Part shown: piece by piece, positions 13,600 through 24,882 of the stretch
Numbering within the stretch: position 1 is the stretch's first letter
How the letters are laid out: the number at the start of each line of letters is the position of its first letter
Source: Megamerina dolium
Lineage: Eukaryota > Arthropoda > Insecta > Diptera > Megamerinidae
DNA: 64,000 nt
Direction: 5' to 3'
Assembly: GCA_963854835.1 (NCBI GenBank)
Contig: OY978526.1
Span: forward strand, 27,269,073 to 27,333,072
Notes under the pieces: generated by a model
What the model was told of the DNA's origin: nothing
Seen by the model: only the letters and a program-made list of their open reading frames with translations
Database searches by the model: none
Program-made: the position numbers and the translations under genes

Positions 13600-14595
13600 T
13601 CATTTTTTATTTGATGGTGGCAAATATTTCTGTGATGGACCATCGCCAAGATTTGATAGCAAAGGACCCAAATTAAAGGCGCCGCCACCGCCACCACCAA
13701 TACCGTTGACGGTGGCAAGTGGTGCAATACCTTCATCCGAAATGTGTGTGGAACCACCTAATGAATCGTATTGTGCTTGAATTTCTTGCTGGGCTCGCTG
13801 TGCTTCCTCTTGTGTTTTATACTTGATGAAATACACTTCTGGTTTGCTCAATTTTTGTACACCTTGATTTTGTTGCAATTGCTGTTGCAATTCACCGAAA
13901 TCGGATTTCTTCGAAAGTACATAAATCACTGTTTTCTCTTCGCTACTGGCCTGTGCACGTTTCAATGCGTTTGCGGCCAATTTGAAATTTTGTGTCGGTG
14001 CCTTTATGAAGACAATGCGATAATTCTTACGTATGGGTGCACTATCAAGTTGACGTTGTAAAATGTGCTCCTCATGATCGTCCGGTGCGGAATGAATGTA
14101 AATATCTTTTGTAATGATGGCCGTTTGTGGACGTTGATAGAGTGGTGCTACTGATGATGACGATGATGAGGATGCGGCTGATGAATAACCTTGTGAATAG
14201 CCAGTATCAATATTAGCAGAAAATTGCTGTTGCTGTTGTTGTGGTTGTGATTGAATTGGTGACGTATGTAGAACACTACCGCCTTCGTAGCCACCAAATG
14301 AACCGTGTTGTTGTTGTGGTAGTGATGGTGGTGGTGGTGGAGGTGGCACATATAAATTTGATTGTCCTGGCCCAGGATTAATGTGTTGCGGTGCTGAGAC
14401 AGGCAGCGGAAATGGACCAGGTATAGGTCCAAGTACACTTGGACCATTATATAATGGTGATGGTAGCGATGGACGATTTAGTATCGAAATGGGCAATGGT
14501 GCAGTACCTGATCCCGATATTGGACCACCACCAAGTAATGGCTGATCATATTTGTAGCCCGATTGAGCAGCTGCGACAACAGCAAATGCAATCAA
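13600..14595 (-). CDS. Tweedle (DUF243) cuticle protein, exon 2
   Basis: Codes for 331 residues after the splice. It completes a signal peptide begun in exon 1 (joined sequence MRQLSVILLIAFAVVAAAQS, likely cut after Ala-Ala). A Gly/Pro-rich secreted region follows, with PPPPPPP, Gln runs and a Ser run. The conserved Tweedle core comes next: KNYRIVFIKAP, EEKTVIYVLSKKS, KPEVYFIKYKTQEEAQRAQQEI. A Gly-rich C-terminus ends the protein. Tweedle proteins are secreted structural proteins of insect cuticle that affect body shape. The acceptor CAG is at 14,596-14,598. The stop TGA is at 13,600-13,602. The gene lies alone here, whereas many Tweedle genes are clustered. Confidence 0.92.
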   Translation of the reverse strand: MIAFAVVAAAQSGYKYDQPLLGGGPISGSGTAPLPISILNRPSLPSPLYNGPSVLGPIPGPFPLPVSAPQHINPGPGQSNLYVPPPPPPPSLPQQQHGSFGGYEGGSVLHTSPIQSQPQQQQQQFSANIDTGYSQGYSSAASSSSSSSVAPLYQRPQTAIITKDIYIHSAPDDHEEHILQRQLDSAPIRKNYRIVFIKAPTQNFKLAANALKRAQASSEEKTVIYVLSKKSDFGELQQQLQQNQGVQKLSKPEVYFIKYKTQEEAQRAQQEIQAQYDSLGGSTHISDEGIAPLATVNGIGGGGGGAFNLGPLLSNLGDGPSQKYLPPSNKK

Positions 14596-14663
14596 CTGTA
14601 ATGTGAAAATTGCAATAAATTATTTACATCATACATAAATTGATTTCATTCGATTTCATTTAC

Positions 14664-14687
14664 CAAAATTACACTTAATTGCCTCAT
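14664..14687 (-). CDS. Tweedle cuticle protein, exon 1 (start codon)
   Basis: Eight codons, MRQLSVIL, end at a GTAAAT donor (intron 14,596-14,663, 68 bases, ending TTACAG). A short first exon with an intron inside the signal peptide is the common layout of insect cuticle-protein genes. Joining the exons restores one hydrophobic signal sequence, which supports this start. Confidence 0.88.
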
Positions 14688-14770
14688 TTCTTATATTTGG
14701 GGGATGCGTTACTGATGTTTTATTTTATTTTTTTTTCTTGTTCACACTTTCGCTGACAAATTCCAACACG

Positions 14771-14809
14771 CAACTGATATCTGGCCCAGAAATCGGCAAT
14801 GCTTTTATA
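14771..14809 (-). promoter_or_regulatory. core promoter of the Tweedle gene
   Basis: On the minus strand a TATAAAAG box (14,802-14,809) is followed about 30 bases downstream by TCAGTTG (14,771-14,777), the arthropod initiator. This predicts transcription start near 14,775 and a 5' leader of about 90 bases before the ATG at 14,687. Confidence 0.75.
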
Positions 14810-15972
14810 GATATGTATGATGTGAGCAAAATAAACAAACTTCATCCATTCAACCAACCAACCAAGCAACCATCCATCCGCCATTCAATGTTACAAATCT
14901 ATAGAGCAGCTATATGAATATATATATATGATCGAAAACGATTATCAGCACCAAAATATGCATTTATGTGTAGGTACCGATCTATAATACATAATAGCGA
15001 AGCATTCGTACCAAAAATTTATTGTCACTTGTATTGTTATACTTTTATGCATAACACAACGGATATCAAATATGAGATGATGAGCGTAGATGCATTCACA
15101 CACAAACAAAATGTGTGTATATGAACCACTATGATCACATAACAACTGATTAACAAACTATGGAAAACGCCATAAGAAGCAGATACAGATGATGATGATG
15201 ATGATCATGATAATGATGCTGAAGCAAAAGAAGTCAACCCATTCTCTAAAACATATCAGTTCATAATTTGATTATCTAACAATACAAAATACACTCTAAC
15301 CGGCTTTAAATATGTATTACTGTTTCTTCTTCTGCTTCTTCTTCTGTTTCTGTTCGATCATCATAACCATCATCTTCTGTGATTATAATAACTTTATTTG
15401 GAAATTGGTTGTTTTCTCTATGATTGTTTGATACAAATGAATTAATTCAATTCCAAAAAAATAAAAAATACATAAACATTGTCTTCATTTGCATTATGAT
15501 AAGTAATAAAAATCATTGTTGTTGTTATTTTAATATTTTTATTTTTATTATCATTTCCATTTCCATACATATAAAATCGTTTATGAACACAACAATCAAC
15601 TCACTATTACTAGAAACTATTCAAAATAGTCCAAAATGTCTAGTCGTGCTAGTCGTGATGATGATGATGATGATGCTAATATTCATAATAATGATTATGG
15701 GATGAGTCCATAACAAAAGCAATCAATCTTGGTAGATTTTTCTCACCATCCACCGTCAACGATCGTATCATATTGCAAATTGCTTTGCTTCCGTTCGTCA
15801 CCTAATAAGCACTTGTTCATACCAACCATGCCTGAGACGATTTGTATCGGTTGAGTTGATCTCTTAATTGTTCATTTATTAAGCAAAATTATGATCGTAT
15901 TATTTGTGATTGCTCAGAGCATTCACATTTCATCATACAAACATTTTTGACTGATTAAATATGATTATTATG
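14810..15972. other. non-coding stretch upstream of the Tweedle gene
   Basis: Contains short GAT/ATG triplet runs (15,190-15,205; 15,655-15,672) and CTT-type runs near 15,325-15,350. No gene was recognised; the 93-codon frame at 15424-15705 is low-complexity. Confidence 0.45.
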
Positions 15973-16338
15973 GTGTGCCGTAGCTCAGTGGTTAGTGTGT
16001 TCGCCTTCTGATCTGTAGGTCGTGGTTCAATCACCGGCTGATGCATAACAAATTTAATATCGATAAGATTTTTCTTTCGAACGGTACTCACCTGTCGGCA
16101 AGCAATTGGCAATTCTTCCGACAGTAACAACTTGTCATGAAAAAACTTCTAGAAAGAACTCTGTGACAAAGCTCAGAAAAAGTGATGTCACAAGTGTTCT
16201 GCCGTTCGGAACCGGCTAAAATAAGTAGGTCCATTCTAATACTGTCCAAAATTTAAGACGCACAACAGTAATGGAAGAGAAGCTCTGCCAATGAGCCCTT
16301 TGGGGCTTTAAGTGCCACATATTTATATTTATTTTTTT
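15973..16338 (+). mobile_element. tRNA-headed SINE, copy 1 (GGGGCTTTAAGTGCCACA 3' end)
   Basis: The 5' part has RNA polymerase III-like boxes: TAGCTCAGTGGTTAGTG (box A position) and GGTTCAATC (box B position). A unique body follows (TTTTTCTTTCGAACGGTAC, then AGTGATGTCACAAG and GCCGTTCGGAACCGGCT). The 3' end is GGGGCTTTAAGTGCCACA with a T/A-rich tail. The same unit occurs about ten times in the window on both strands. The head cannot fold as a working tRNA because the 5' and 3' acceptor arms do not pair. Confidence 0.88.
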
Positions 16339-17147
16339 ATTATTATTGATCATATGAACCTTCATGCTCATTTGAACATACTAATATGATAAGGTAGTAG
16401 TATGCTAATATTAATAATATTGCAAAATAATTAGTGAGTGCACATTTTTATAGAAAATGTTTTATTTTATTAATACACAAATATTTGTATACATACTTCA
16501 TATTTAACTTTACACTTCGTATGTCACGAACAGTCACGATCAAATGACCTCTTTCAACTGACTGCGCTATTAATCGTCTCTATAACGTCGGTACTTTTGA
16601 ATGTCACCAATTAATTTGTTTTATTACCACGCTAGTAATTTATTTAGATTTTGAAATGTGTATTGATTACAGTATATTTGTTGTTGTTGGTGTTGTTATT
16701 GTATTGTAGAAATTCCACAAAATACAGGAGAAACAGAAAAAAGTATTTATGAGTTTAAACAGCGCTTTAAACTGGATAAACAAATTAAAGCAAATTGACG
16801 TAATAAACAAATTCATATTGATAATTTTTATGACATTTAACAATGTTGTGCCGCACTGTCAAATACCTTTAACAAAGCATTTTCGAGAAAACAAATTTTA
16901 GACTGTTTTTTTTTTTGGCAACAGTGATCGAATAAATATCGCTAATTTTAGCTTTCAAAATTAGCATCATAAACCTTCAACTCACAGATAATCGGTAACT
17001 GCTATGTCAAATTATCTTACTATTGCTAAGTAGTCAGCGCGTGTTGCACTCGCATGCGAATTCTGAATTTGACCGAATTCAAAGAATTTTTTTTTCCTTA
17101 AAAGACAAAAATGTGGTTTTCCCAAAAATCATTAATATTGCAGATTT
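16339..17147. other. non-coding stretch
   Basis: A+T-rich DNA without recognisable coding. The 74-codon frame starting at 17,111 runs into SINE sequence. Confidence 0.4.
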
Positions 17148-17185
17148 ACAGAAAAAGTGACGTCACAAATATTCTTCATCCGAAA
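17148..17185 (+). repeat. short SINE fragment
   Basis: About 38 bases (AGAAAAAGTGACGTCACAAA ... CATCCG) match the middle of the SINE family in plus orientation, just before a nearly complete copy in minus orientation. Confidence 0.5.
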
Positions 17186-17261
17186 TGCTATATCAAGTTG
17201 GGGGAAAAAGAAAATACATTACTTTTTCGTAAATTTTTTTTTATATTAATTCTGCCTATTA

Positions 17262-17640
17262 AAAAATATAAATATGTAGCACTTATAAGCCCCGAAGGGC
17301 ACTTTGGACGAGCTTCTCTTACATTAAATTGGTAAAGGCTAGACAATTGCTGTCTATGGCACTGCGTACAACTCGAACTATTGTGCCATTCTCTTCCTCT
17401 TCACCTACTTATTTTAGCCGGTTCCGAACAGCAAAACCCTTGTGACATCACTTTTTCTGAGCTTAGTCACAGAGTACTTTTTAAAAGCTTTACTTTCGTA
17501 AATTGTTACTGCCGGAAGAATTGCCAATTGCTTACTGACAGGTGGGTATCGTTCGAAAGAAAAATATTTTCGATATTAAATTTGTTATGCTTCAGTTGGG
17601 TTTTGAACCCACGACCTACAGATTAGAGGGCCAACGCACT
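17262..17640 (-). mobile_element. tRNA-headed SINE, copy 2, diverged
   Basis: Reverse-oriented copy. It runs from the 3' block (AAGCCCCGAAGGGC at 17,287-17,300) through AGCCGGTTCCGAACAGC and TTCGAAAGAAAAATA to the tRNA-like head (GGTTTTGAACCCACGACCTACAG near 17,599). About 60 bases in the 3' half (17,335-17,390) are unlike other copies. Confidence 0.8.
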
Positions 17641-17689
17641 AAATTATACGAATTCTAGTTCGTCGACTGCCTTCCTATATATTCATGAT

Positions 17690-17840
17690 GGAAGTAGACC
17701 GACTTCTTAGCCGTTCCAGCATCATCCAGGTGCTGAGAAGCGATCACAAAACAATTTTAAAACATCTGCATTAAGCTGTTTTGAAAAAAGCAAGCTCGAT
17801 GTTCGGCTGCAAAAAAAATCATAAGGGGTCGAATTTGGGT
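17690..17840 (+). pseudogene. mariner transposase fragment
   Basis: A short stretch reads SDHKTILKHLH followed, after a stop, by a KKASS-type block. This resembles the second helix-turn-helix and following linker of mariner transposases. Neither ends nor catalytic residues are present. Moderate confidence only. Confidence 0.45.
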
Positions 17841-17949
17841 CTGCGAAGCCTTGGCCGCGTAAATCGAAATCGACACATTTCTTGAACGGATGATGACTTG
17901 AGATAAGAAAAGGTTCACATATGACAATATGGTGTAAAATCGATTGTTG

Positions 17950-18355
17950 TCAAAATGCGTTGATGCGGCTCAAAGTTTGATAAAACCAGAAATAACTGTC
18001 AGGAAGGTTTTGTTGTTCGTTTGGTGGAACTGGAAAATGGTAATCTACCATCAGCTGCTTACATATAGCCAAACACTTATCTCTACTATCAACAATGTGA
18101 CCTTTTGAAACATAACATTTTGACACAAAAGGAGCCAAATTAGTCAACAGGATAGATGGTGGGTTCAAAAATGACTCTCCAGGAACTACAAGAGCTCGGT
18201 TGAGAAGTTTTGATACATCCACATTATAGTCAGTATCTATAACCAAGCCACACTTCCTTAATGATGAGGAATTGGCATAAAGAGAAGATTGTGAGGAATT
18301 GTTTATTCGAATTTTTCGCCAACATGCACTAGGATTTTCATGAGGGAGACATTAT
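17950..18355 (-). pseudogene. unidentified coding-like fragment, about 135 codons
   Basis: An uninterrupted frame without an obvious start includes LRKCGLVIDTDYNVDVSKLL, NPPSILLTNLAPFVSKCYV and FPVPPNEQQNLPDSYFWFYQ. Its composition looks like real protein (Trp, Cys and Pro spread evenly) rather than chance A+T-rich translation. I cannot name the family. It may be a piece of a DNA-transposon protein, given its setting, or a terminal exon of an unknown gene. Confidence 0.35.
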
Positions 18356-20055
18356 GAGACAAATTATAAAAGAAAATGATGCATATTTGACCCAAATCGG
18401 TTAATCCAAAATATGCAAAATTCAATCTTGAAATATGAGTACATAGATCCCTTACAATAATGTCCAAATTTAACACGTACACTAAGACTGAAAGATAAGC
18501 TCTCCCAACACAACATATCGCCAATAATTATGTGATTAAATAATTTGGTATGATAAATAAACTTATACAATCATGAACGACAGCATTCCAGAGCTAACAG
18601 ATATGCGAATTAATGTGAAATAACACGCGAATGAAACCCACGCCAAACAAAAACTAAATGCTTAAATACATACTACAACTATATGAAGACGCCCCTCTTT
18701 AGGATGAATTTATGTGATTTGATGCAAATTGCAAATTTTTTTAAGCCAAAAAACATATTATTCAAATTAAGAAATCTACATTTTTTATAAACAAAACAAA
18801 GATGACACCAACAATACTACGTGTGTTATGTATAGTATATGATTATTTAACTCATAATATTTATTTATAAGCATACATGATAGCTATAAACTATGAGCAT
18901 TTAAATTGAACGATGATTTTTCTTACATACTCAGTGTTATTAAAACAACAAATATTGTATTACAAACAAGTATTAGTTGATGACAATTAAATAGTTAAAT
19001 CATTTCAATCTCATATAATGAATACACGTATAAATATAAATTACAATGAATGAAAATATAAATACGCAATGAGTCGTCTGCCAGTCTATCGCGTGTGAAC
19101 ATAAGCAAGTGTTCAACAAATCAATCAAGTTGACCATTTCATCATCACCGATTAATCATCGTGTATTATGACATGTAAACTTAGAGCCAGTAGCTATGGG
19201 ATAGCATGCGACTTTCGATTTCAATAGGCAGCACTCTCCTAGGCAAAAGTCAAAAAGCAATTGAATCAAAATCGTCAAATAACCTCACAGATAAACAACA
19301 CTCGCCCCTAGAGGGGTAAAATGTATAACCCGCCATTAATTAATATTTTCTCCATATTTTACTTGAACATACTTCCCTCTATAACCACTCCATAAAGGCA
19401 ATGCACTATAACTTACCACTTTGTCGGAAATGTATGACAGCTGAGGGTATATTTGTGTGTTAACCTCCATTTTTTAATTTATGCCTCGAGTTACAAAATA
19501 TGGGGTGCTACATATACAAATTCAATTAGCAATATTGCAACTTTTGCCTCTGATACGGAATCAATGTTTGCGCGATCACTTTCGGAATTCAATTAATTTA
19601 ATTTGTCAACAACTGACTCGTTTTATACTCTGTGGCAACACTCCAGAATCTGCCCTTATCATAGTCGAGATTCTTCTTTCTTTCTCGTTAGCTTGTTCTG
19701 GTTAACGCCTATTTCTTTTTGTTGACATCCGTTTCGATGCTGCCATTATTCGTGCTATTCACAATTAGTGATGAATACCAACTATCGATTCTCGTTACAA
19801 TATACTCGTCATATATCTCTGTCCCACAACTAATAAACAATTTTATTCAAAAAGGTTTTGACATAAATATTACGTATATTTCTAAAGAAAAAATTATAAA
19901 TATTATAATACTAATTTAATGCAATAACTACAATTTTTAAAAATGCCTATTTCAAAACTCATCTTCGTAATCAACAATTCTAAACCTTACTTCTAAAAGT
20001 TAAAATAAATTATATTTTTCATAAATACGGAGGGACTAACATTTTTTTCGGTGTT
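18356..20055. other. non-coding stretch
   Basis: A+T-rich sequence with no domain-bearing frame. Frames at 18303-18570 (minus) and 19481-19919 (plus) are short and featureless. Confidence 0.45.
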
Positions 20056-20059
20056 TTTA

Positions 20060-20353
20060 TTCATACAGCTTACCGAAAAAATTTGTTTTTTTTCAACGTC
20101 CTCAAAATATGCGTTTGTTTCATGGATGACCTCATACCGCCGAGCAATTTCTTCAGGCCTGGAAATAGGAAATAATCGCCAGTGGCTAAATCCGGAGAAT
20201 AAGCTTTATGCAATTTGCTATTTATACTGCAAACATGTGCGGCGGTGCGTTATCACAGTGGAAGAGCTCTATTTTCTTCGCTGTGGTTGTTTTTGCTTTA
20301 AATCGGTGATCGGTTTACTTATTTCATTGCGTCTATTGTCCAGTGTAAGCAAA
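20060..20353 (-). pseudogene. mariner transposase, 3' half (split by a later insertion)
   Basis: On the minus strand the sequence reads LFHCDNAPPH (second catalytic Asp), then after a short deletion AYSPDLATGDYFLFPGLKKL (third Asp in the GDYF block). At its upstream edge it reads LDNRRNEIS. That edge continues in sense from PHLLT at 22,864 when the intervening element (20,354-22,853) is ignored, so the two halves were one mariner copy. Confidence 0.75.
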
Positions 20354-22853
20354 TTTTTTTTTTTTTTGTTAGCTTATTTTTTTTTATTGAATCTTTCTTA
20401 AATACAAGAAACTAACAATAAGTATTCAAATCTTACAAACTAAATAAAACTATGTGATATCCCCTACGTTCCATCACAATTTGGTGAGTCGCGAGATGTA
20501 GCAATTTTACAGCATATTCAGAGTGTCTTTTCTTTTTAATCGACGATGCCCCTTGCTCAGCAACAATTGCCTAGCAAGGGGATTCGGATGATTGTGTAAT
20601 TTTTGAATGTAGCTTCTGCAGGACATTGCAACTTCCTCAGAAATTGTGGATACATTTAAATCTCGATGGATGTTAACGTTCCTCATATACCAAGGCGCGT
20701 TTACAATAATTCGCAGACACTTGGATTGTATTCGCTGCAATTTTTCGATATTAGAGGGAGATGCGGTGCCCCAAAACTGAATACCATAAGTCCAGATTGG
20801 TTTGTATTCAAGATTCAACTTTGATCTTTTGTGTAACCGCCACCATAACTGATTCATTTTAAGCTTGATCTGAGTTTTCTTTGCCTCTATGTGATTTTTC
20901 CATGTCAGCCTTCTGTCGAGGTGAATACCCAAATACTTTGGAACTGATTGGCCATTAATTTTAAGTGGGGGACATGTATCTAGCCTTAGCGTGAAGGTTA
21001 CATGTACGCTCTTTGATTCATTGACTTTTATACGCCATTTTGCTAGCCAGATTTCAAGAGAATCGACATGAGTCTGCAGGAGTTTAGTAGCTTCTATGGG
21101 GTTAGAGCGAGAGCACAATATTGCCGTATCATCAGCAAAGGTCGATATGAATGTATAGTTATTGTTGGGCATATCTGAAGTGTATAAGAGATACAGTAAG
21201 GGACCCAAAACGCTTCCTTGAGGAACGCCAGCGTGAATATCCAATGGATTTGTTGTGTAATCCTTGTGATGTACGAGAAATTGTCTTTTCGTGAGGTAGC
21301 TACTAAGCAATGAGGAGACATTTGCATTTTGCATCGTGCCATACTTTATCGAAAGCTTGAGTGATATCAAGAAAGACAGCTGAGCAATACTTTTTTTCTT
21401 CAAAAGTGTTCCTTATCAGAGTTACAATGCGGTGGACTTGTTCTATAGTGCCGTGCTGTTTTCTAAATCCAAACTGATGTTGAGGAATCAGTTGGTTGAG
21501 ATTAATAAATGGAGTTATATTCATGACAAGTAGCTTTTCGAATACTTTAGAAAGTAGAGGCAGGAGGCTGATAGGTCTGTACGATGCAACTTTTGTAGGG
21601 TCTTTTCCTGGTTTTGCTATCATAATAATTTTTGAAGTTTTCCAGCATTTGGGATAGTGTTTAATACGAAGGATAGCATTGAAAATGTGCATCAGATGAA
21701 TTACTGAAGCCGGAGGTAGCTCTTTTATCATTTTACCGGTAATTTTATCTGGACCAGGTGATTTTTTTGGGTTTAAATCTTCATAAATTGCTTTGAATAT
21801 GTCCTTTTTTTTAATTTTGAGCGTTATTGAGCAAGGTTGAGAAGTTAATATTGGTAATGAGGACTGTGAAGAGGGTGGATTGGGTGTAAACACACTTTTT
21901 AGGTGGTTTGCAAAAGCCAAACCCTTCTCACAGTTGCTTCTAGCCCAATTACCGTCACTCAAACGGATGGGGGAATCAGTGAGAATTGGCCGATTTGATT
22001 TTTTTGCTGATTTCCACAAAGAGTAGTCTGACGCTTCACCAGGTGTTAATTTCGCTATGTGCTCTTCTAACTCTTTGTTGTTTTTATTTTTTAAGGCTTG
22101 CTTTAACTTTCGAGTGCAGTGCTGTAGCTGTGTTTTCAGATTCGGTGATCTGAATTCTTGCCATTGTCTTCGGAGTCTTCTTTTCTGTCTTACTAGCAAT
22201 TCAATATCGGCTGGTGTGTATGGGCTATAGTTTGATTGCTTGCATACCTTTGTGCAGGTGGCTGAGCTGAGAGCTAATGAGAGCAGCTGGTTGAATTTTT
22301 CTAGTGCTGAGTCTACATCGTGTCCATTTCTTAATACAGTACTCAGAGGAAGATGGGAATTTATATATTTCTTGAATTTTAACCAGTCTATTTTCTTTCT
22401 AACGCAATTGCTTTGGGGCTTGGTGATTTTATAGATATTACCGTGGGTGAGTGGTCAGATGATAGATCATAATTACACTCTGTGGAGATATTTTCCATCT
22501 GCAAACCTTTGGCGACTCCAAAATCTATTAGATCGGGTATTTTCCTCTTGTCCGTCGGCCAATATGTCGGTTGACCATTTGAAATAACATCGTAGCCGTG
22601 GTTAGTGATGATTGAACATAGTCTTCTGCCTTTTGGAGTTATTAAGCGGGAGCCCCAGTGAGTGTGTTTGGCGTTGAAATCGCCAGCAACCAAGAATTTG
22701 CTACCAAGAGTTGAGAAAAATTCTTTATATTGCTGTTCGGTAATACTGTATCTTGGGGGACAGTATATCGCAGATATTACTAGCTTAGAGATGTATTCTT
22801 CCAGACATATAGATGTTGCTTGCAAGTAGACGCTACTAAAATCGTAAGCAAAT
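20354..22853 (-). mobile_element. jockey-like non-LTR retrotransposon, 5'-truncated, nested in a mariner
   Basis: Minus-strand element ending in a poly-A tail (seen as the T-run after 20,353). It is flanked by a 10-bp target duplication TGTAAGCAAA (20,344-20,353 and 22,854-22,863). It carries the C-terminal part of an apurinic-type endonuclease and a reverse transcriptase. It lacks the 5' UTR, ORF1 and the endonuclease N-terminus, the usual result of incomplete target-primed reverse transcription. Confidence 0.88.
20507..22825 (-). pseudogene. endonuclease-reverse transcriptase ORF2, frameshifted
   Basis: Three pieces follow each other. (1) 22388-22825 is endonuclease: ISAIYCPP, then GDFNAKHTHWGSR and the catalytic SDHSPTV block. 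(2) 21303-22199 is the RT fingers and palm: KSPGPDKITGKMIKELP, YRPISLLPLLSKVFEKLL, HQFGFRKQHGT, and FLDITQAFDKVWHD (palm Asp intact). (3) 20507-21403 has GVPQGSVLGPLLYLLYTSDM, the intact catalytic STFADDTAIL, then the thumb and a C-terminal YGIQFWGTASPSNIEKLQRI block typical of the jockey clade. There are frame changes near 22,200-22,390 and near 21,340-21,400. No RNase H domain, as expected for jockey. Confidence 0.88.
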
Positions 22854-22863
22854 TGTAAGCAAA

Positions 22864-23170
22864 TGCGGTAGCAATCCTGCGGATTTCTTTTTCATTTCCA
22901 AATATTCATGTAAAATGTGATATAACAGCTCAGTTGAGATGCTTACAGCCCCAACCACCTTTTTCTCAGCATCATCAGCACTTACATTCTTCGATCGTCC
23001 AATATCATTCCATAGGTTTTATCTGAACACTCGGCGTCACTTGTGCTGGTACGACCACACTACCACGAAATTCAGTAAACAAATTCTTAACCATTCAACT
23101 GGATGGTTCAGATGGTCCCCATAATATTTATCAACACTTTCTTTTGTTCGTAGATGATTTGTTCGAGCAA
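22864..23170 (-). pseudogene. mariner transposase, 5' half
   Basis: Minus-strand reading gives ESVDKYYGDHLNHPVEWL, an EFRG/RTSTSDAECS block, then ISTELLYHILHEYLEMKK and LLPHLLT, all in the order of mariner N-terminal helix-turn-helix domains. Frameshifts and stops are frequent. It joins the fragment at 20,060-20,353 across the nested retrotransposon. Confidence 0.7.
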
Positions 23171-23275
23171 CTGTCAACTTAAAATGACGCAGATTGGTCA
23201 AAATTTGACGTAGTTGACAAGAGCAATTGAAGTTACTTCACAGGAATTCTATTTTTTATCCTTGTTCATCAAGTG

Positions 23276-23720
23276 GACTACGCAAAACCAGACCGAGGTT
23301 TGTTAGAGGATATGAGCCCTATGGCTGATACCTCTGTGGGCCAACCACAAGTGTTACGGGTACTGCGACCGAACGAGATCTTTTGTACCCAAGCCCGACT
23401 ACGACACTAGAATCTCCTCTACCTTTTTAATGAAGGATAGAATTGATCTTGTCGAACTTTTGATGATTGAAGCTGGTGTTGGGAATCTCAGATGAAAGTG
23501 TTTGATGCGAAGTCGGGCCAAGGCCGGACATTTGCAAAAGATGTGGATCGATGTTTCATCCTCCTCCAGACAGAGTCTACACTCCGTGTCAGAGGATATT
23601 CTCATTTTGTGGAGGTGGTATTTCAACCAGTTATGTCCTGAGAGATAGCGGGTTATTAGGCATAAGTTTGTTCTGCTAAGGCTAAATCTGTCAAAAGCTG
23701 CATCGAAGTTGATGAGGGTT
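23276..23720 (-). pseudogene. C-terminus and 3' UTR of a second non-LTR retrotransposon
   Basis: Frame 23399-23626 (extended upstream by SGHNWL) contains a zinc-binding motif, ECRLCLEEDETSIHIFCKCP, close to WLKYHLHKM. This is the finger found downstream of RNase H in I/R1/LOA-type elements, so it is not the jockey-like copy next door. Stop at 23,399. RT and RNase H parts are missing. Confidence 0.7.
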
Positions 23721-24213
23721 TTCGATTGGCGAACATCTGTCGAATTTGTCCAATTAATTATTAATATGATTATGGATATGACTTCATGAAATGACTTCCA
23801 TCCAACAGCTGAAAGGCAGCTTAACGAAAATTTTCCTTAAATTATTATACTATAAAACTTGTAAATTTTTTCTTATTAGATCAATTGGAAATTATGTTGC
23901 TTCAGTTGTAATTTTTTTTTCTTTTTAGGCCAATTGAAAACTATATTAAAGTGGCTTCACAGAGAGAAACTTAACGAAGATTTTCCTCTCAAACTGCTAT
24001 ACAACTGTGGATTTTATCCTTTACACCAATTAGAGGCCTTATTATAATGATTTCTTCAAACTGCCATACGGAAACGTTATGAAATTCATATCGAAGCAAG
24101 CATTTGCATTTTAACCTTCCAAAAAAGCAAATTGTTACTTGATACATTTTATGTTGCTTTAAAAAATGTTCAGTTAGATGTCCAAATATTTGTATTGATA
24201 AAACTTTTTTTTT
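23721..24213. other. non-coding stretch
   Basis: A+T-rich DNA with two loosely similar AAC-TTAA-CGAA segments (around 23,818 and 23,968). Nothing is supported as a gene. Confidence 0.35.
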
Positions 24214-24575
24214 GTGGATGTCGTACCTAAGTGGTTAGAGCGTTGACCTTCTGATCCATAGGTTGTGGGTTCAATATCCGGCTAAGGCAACGGTGCCCAC
24301 TTGCCGGCAAGTAATTGGCAATTTTTCCGGTAGTAATAATTTGCCATGAAAAATGCTTCTTAAAAAACGCTGTGACAATGGTCAGAAAAGGTGATGTCAT
24401 AAGGGTTCTGCCATTCGGAACCGGCTAAGATAAGTAGGTCCCTTCTAATACTGTCCAAATATTGCACGCACAACAGTATTGGAAGAGAAGCTCGGTGGTA
24501 CCACAATGGGCCTTTCTGGCCTAAGTGTGTACTCTCAGAGAGAGTGGTCAGCCACAATAACATAGCTTAACCTAA
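24214..24575 (+). mobile_element. tRNA-headed SINE, copy 3 (CTCAGAGAGAGTGG 3' type)
   Basis: The head and body are shared with the other copies. The 3' end, however, reads GAAGCTCGGTGGTACCACAA, then GGCCTTTCTGGCCTAAGTGT, CTCTCAGAGAGAGTGG and a CTTAACCTAA-like tail. It is the same subfamily as the copy at 59,448. Confidence 0.82.
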
Positions 24576-24589
24576 TGCTTTTCTTACCT

Positions 24590-24882
24590 GGTGCAGCAGC
24601 TTAGTGGTTAGTGCGTTGATCTTCTGCTTTGTAGGTCGTGTGTTCAATACCCGGCTGATGCATAAATTCAATATCGAAAAAATTTTTCATTCGAACGGTA
24701 CCCACCTCTTGGTAAGCAATTGGCAATTCTTCCGACAGTAACAGTTTTCCAAGGAAAAGCTTCTAAAACGACTCTGTGACAAAGCTCAAAAACGCAGACA
24801 TCAGTACTGGAAGAGAAGCTCCGCCAAAGAGCCCTTCGGGGCTTATAAGTGCTACATATTTGTTTTTTATTTTTAATTTTCT
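24590..24882 (+). mobile_element. tRNA-headed SINE, copy 4, internally deleted
   Basis: Starts directly after copy 3 (GCAGCAGCTTAGTGGTTAG). It lacks about 60 bases around 24,792 that in other copies hold the TGATGTCACAAG block, then ends in GGGGCTTATAAGTGCTACA and a T-rich tail. Confidence 0.8.

Noticed and set aside
15973..16050. tRNA gene
   Set aside because: Box A and B-like sequences are present, but the acceptor arms do not pair and the unit is repeated about ten times with the same downstream body, so it is a SINE head.
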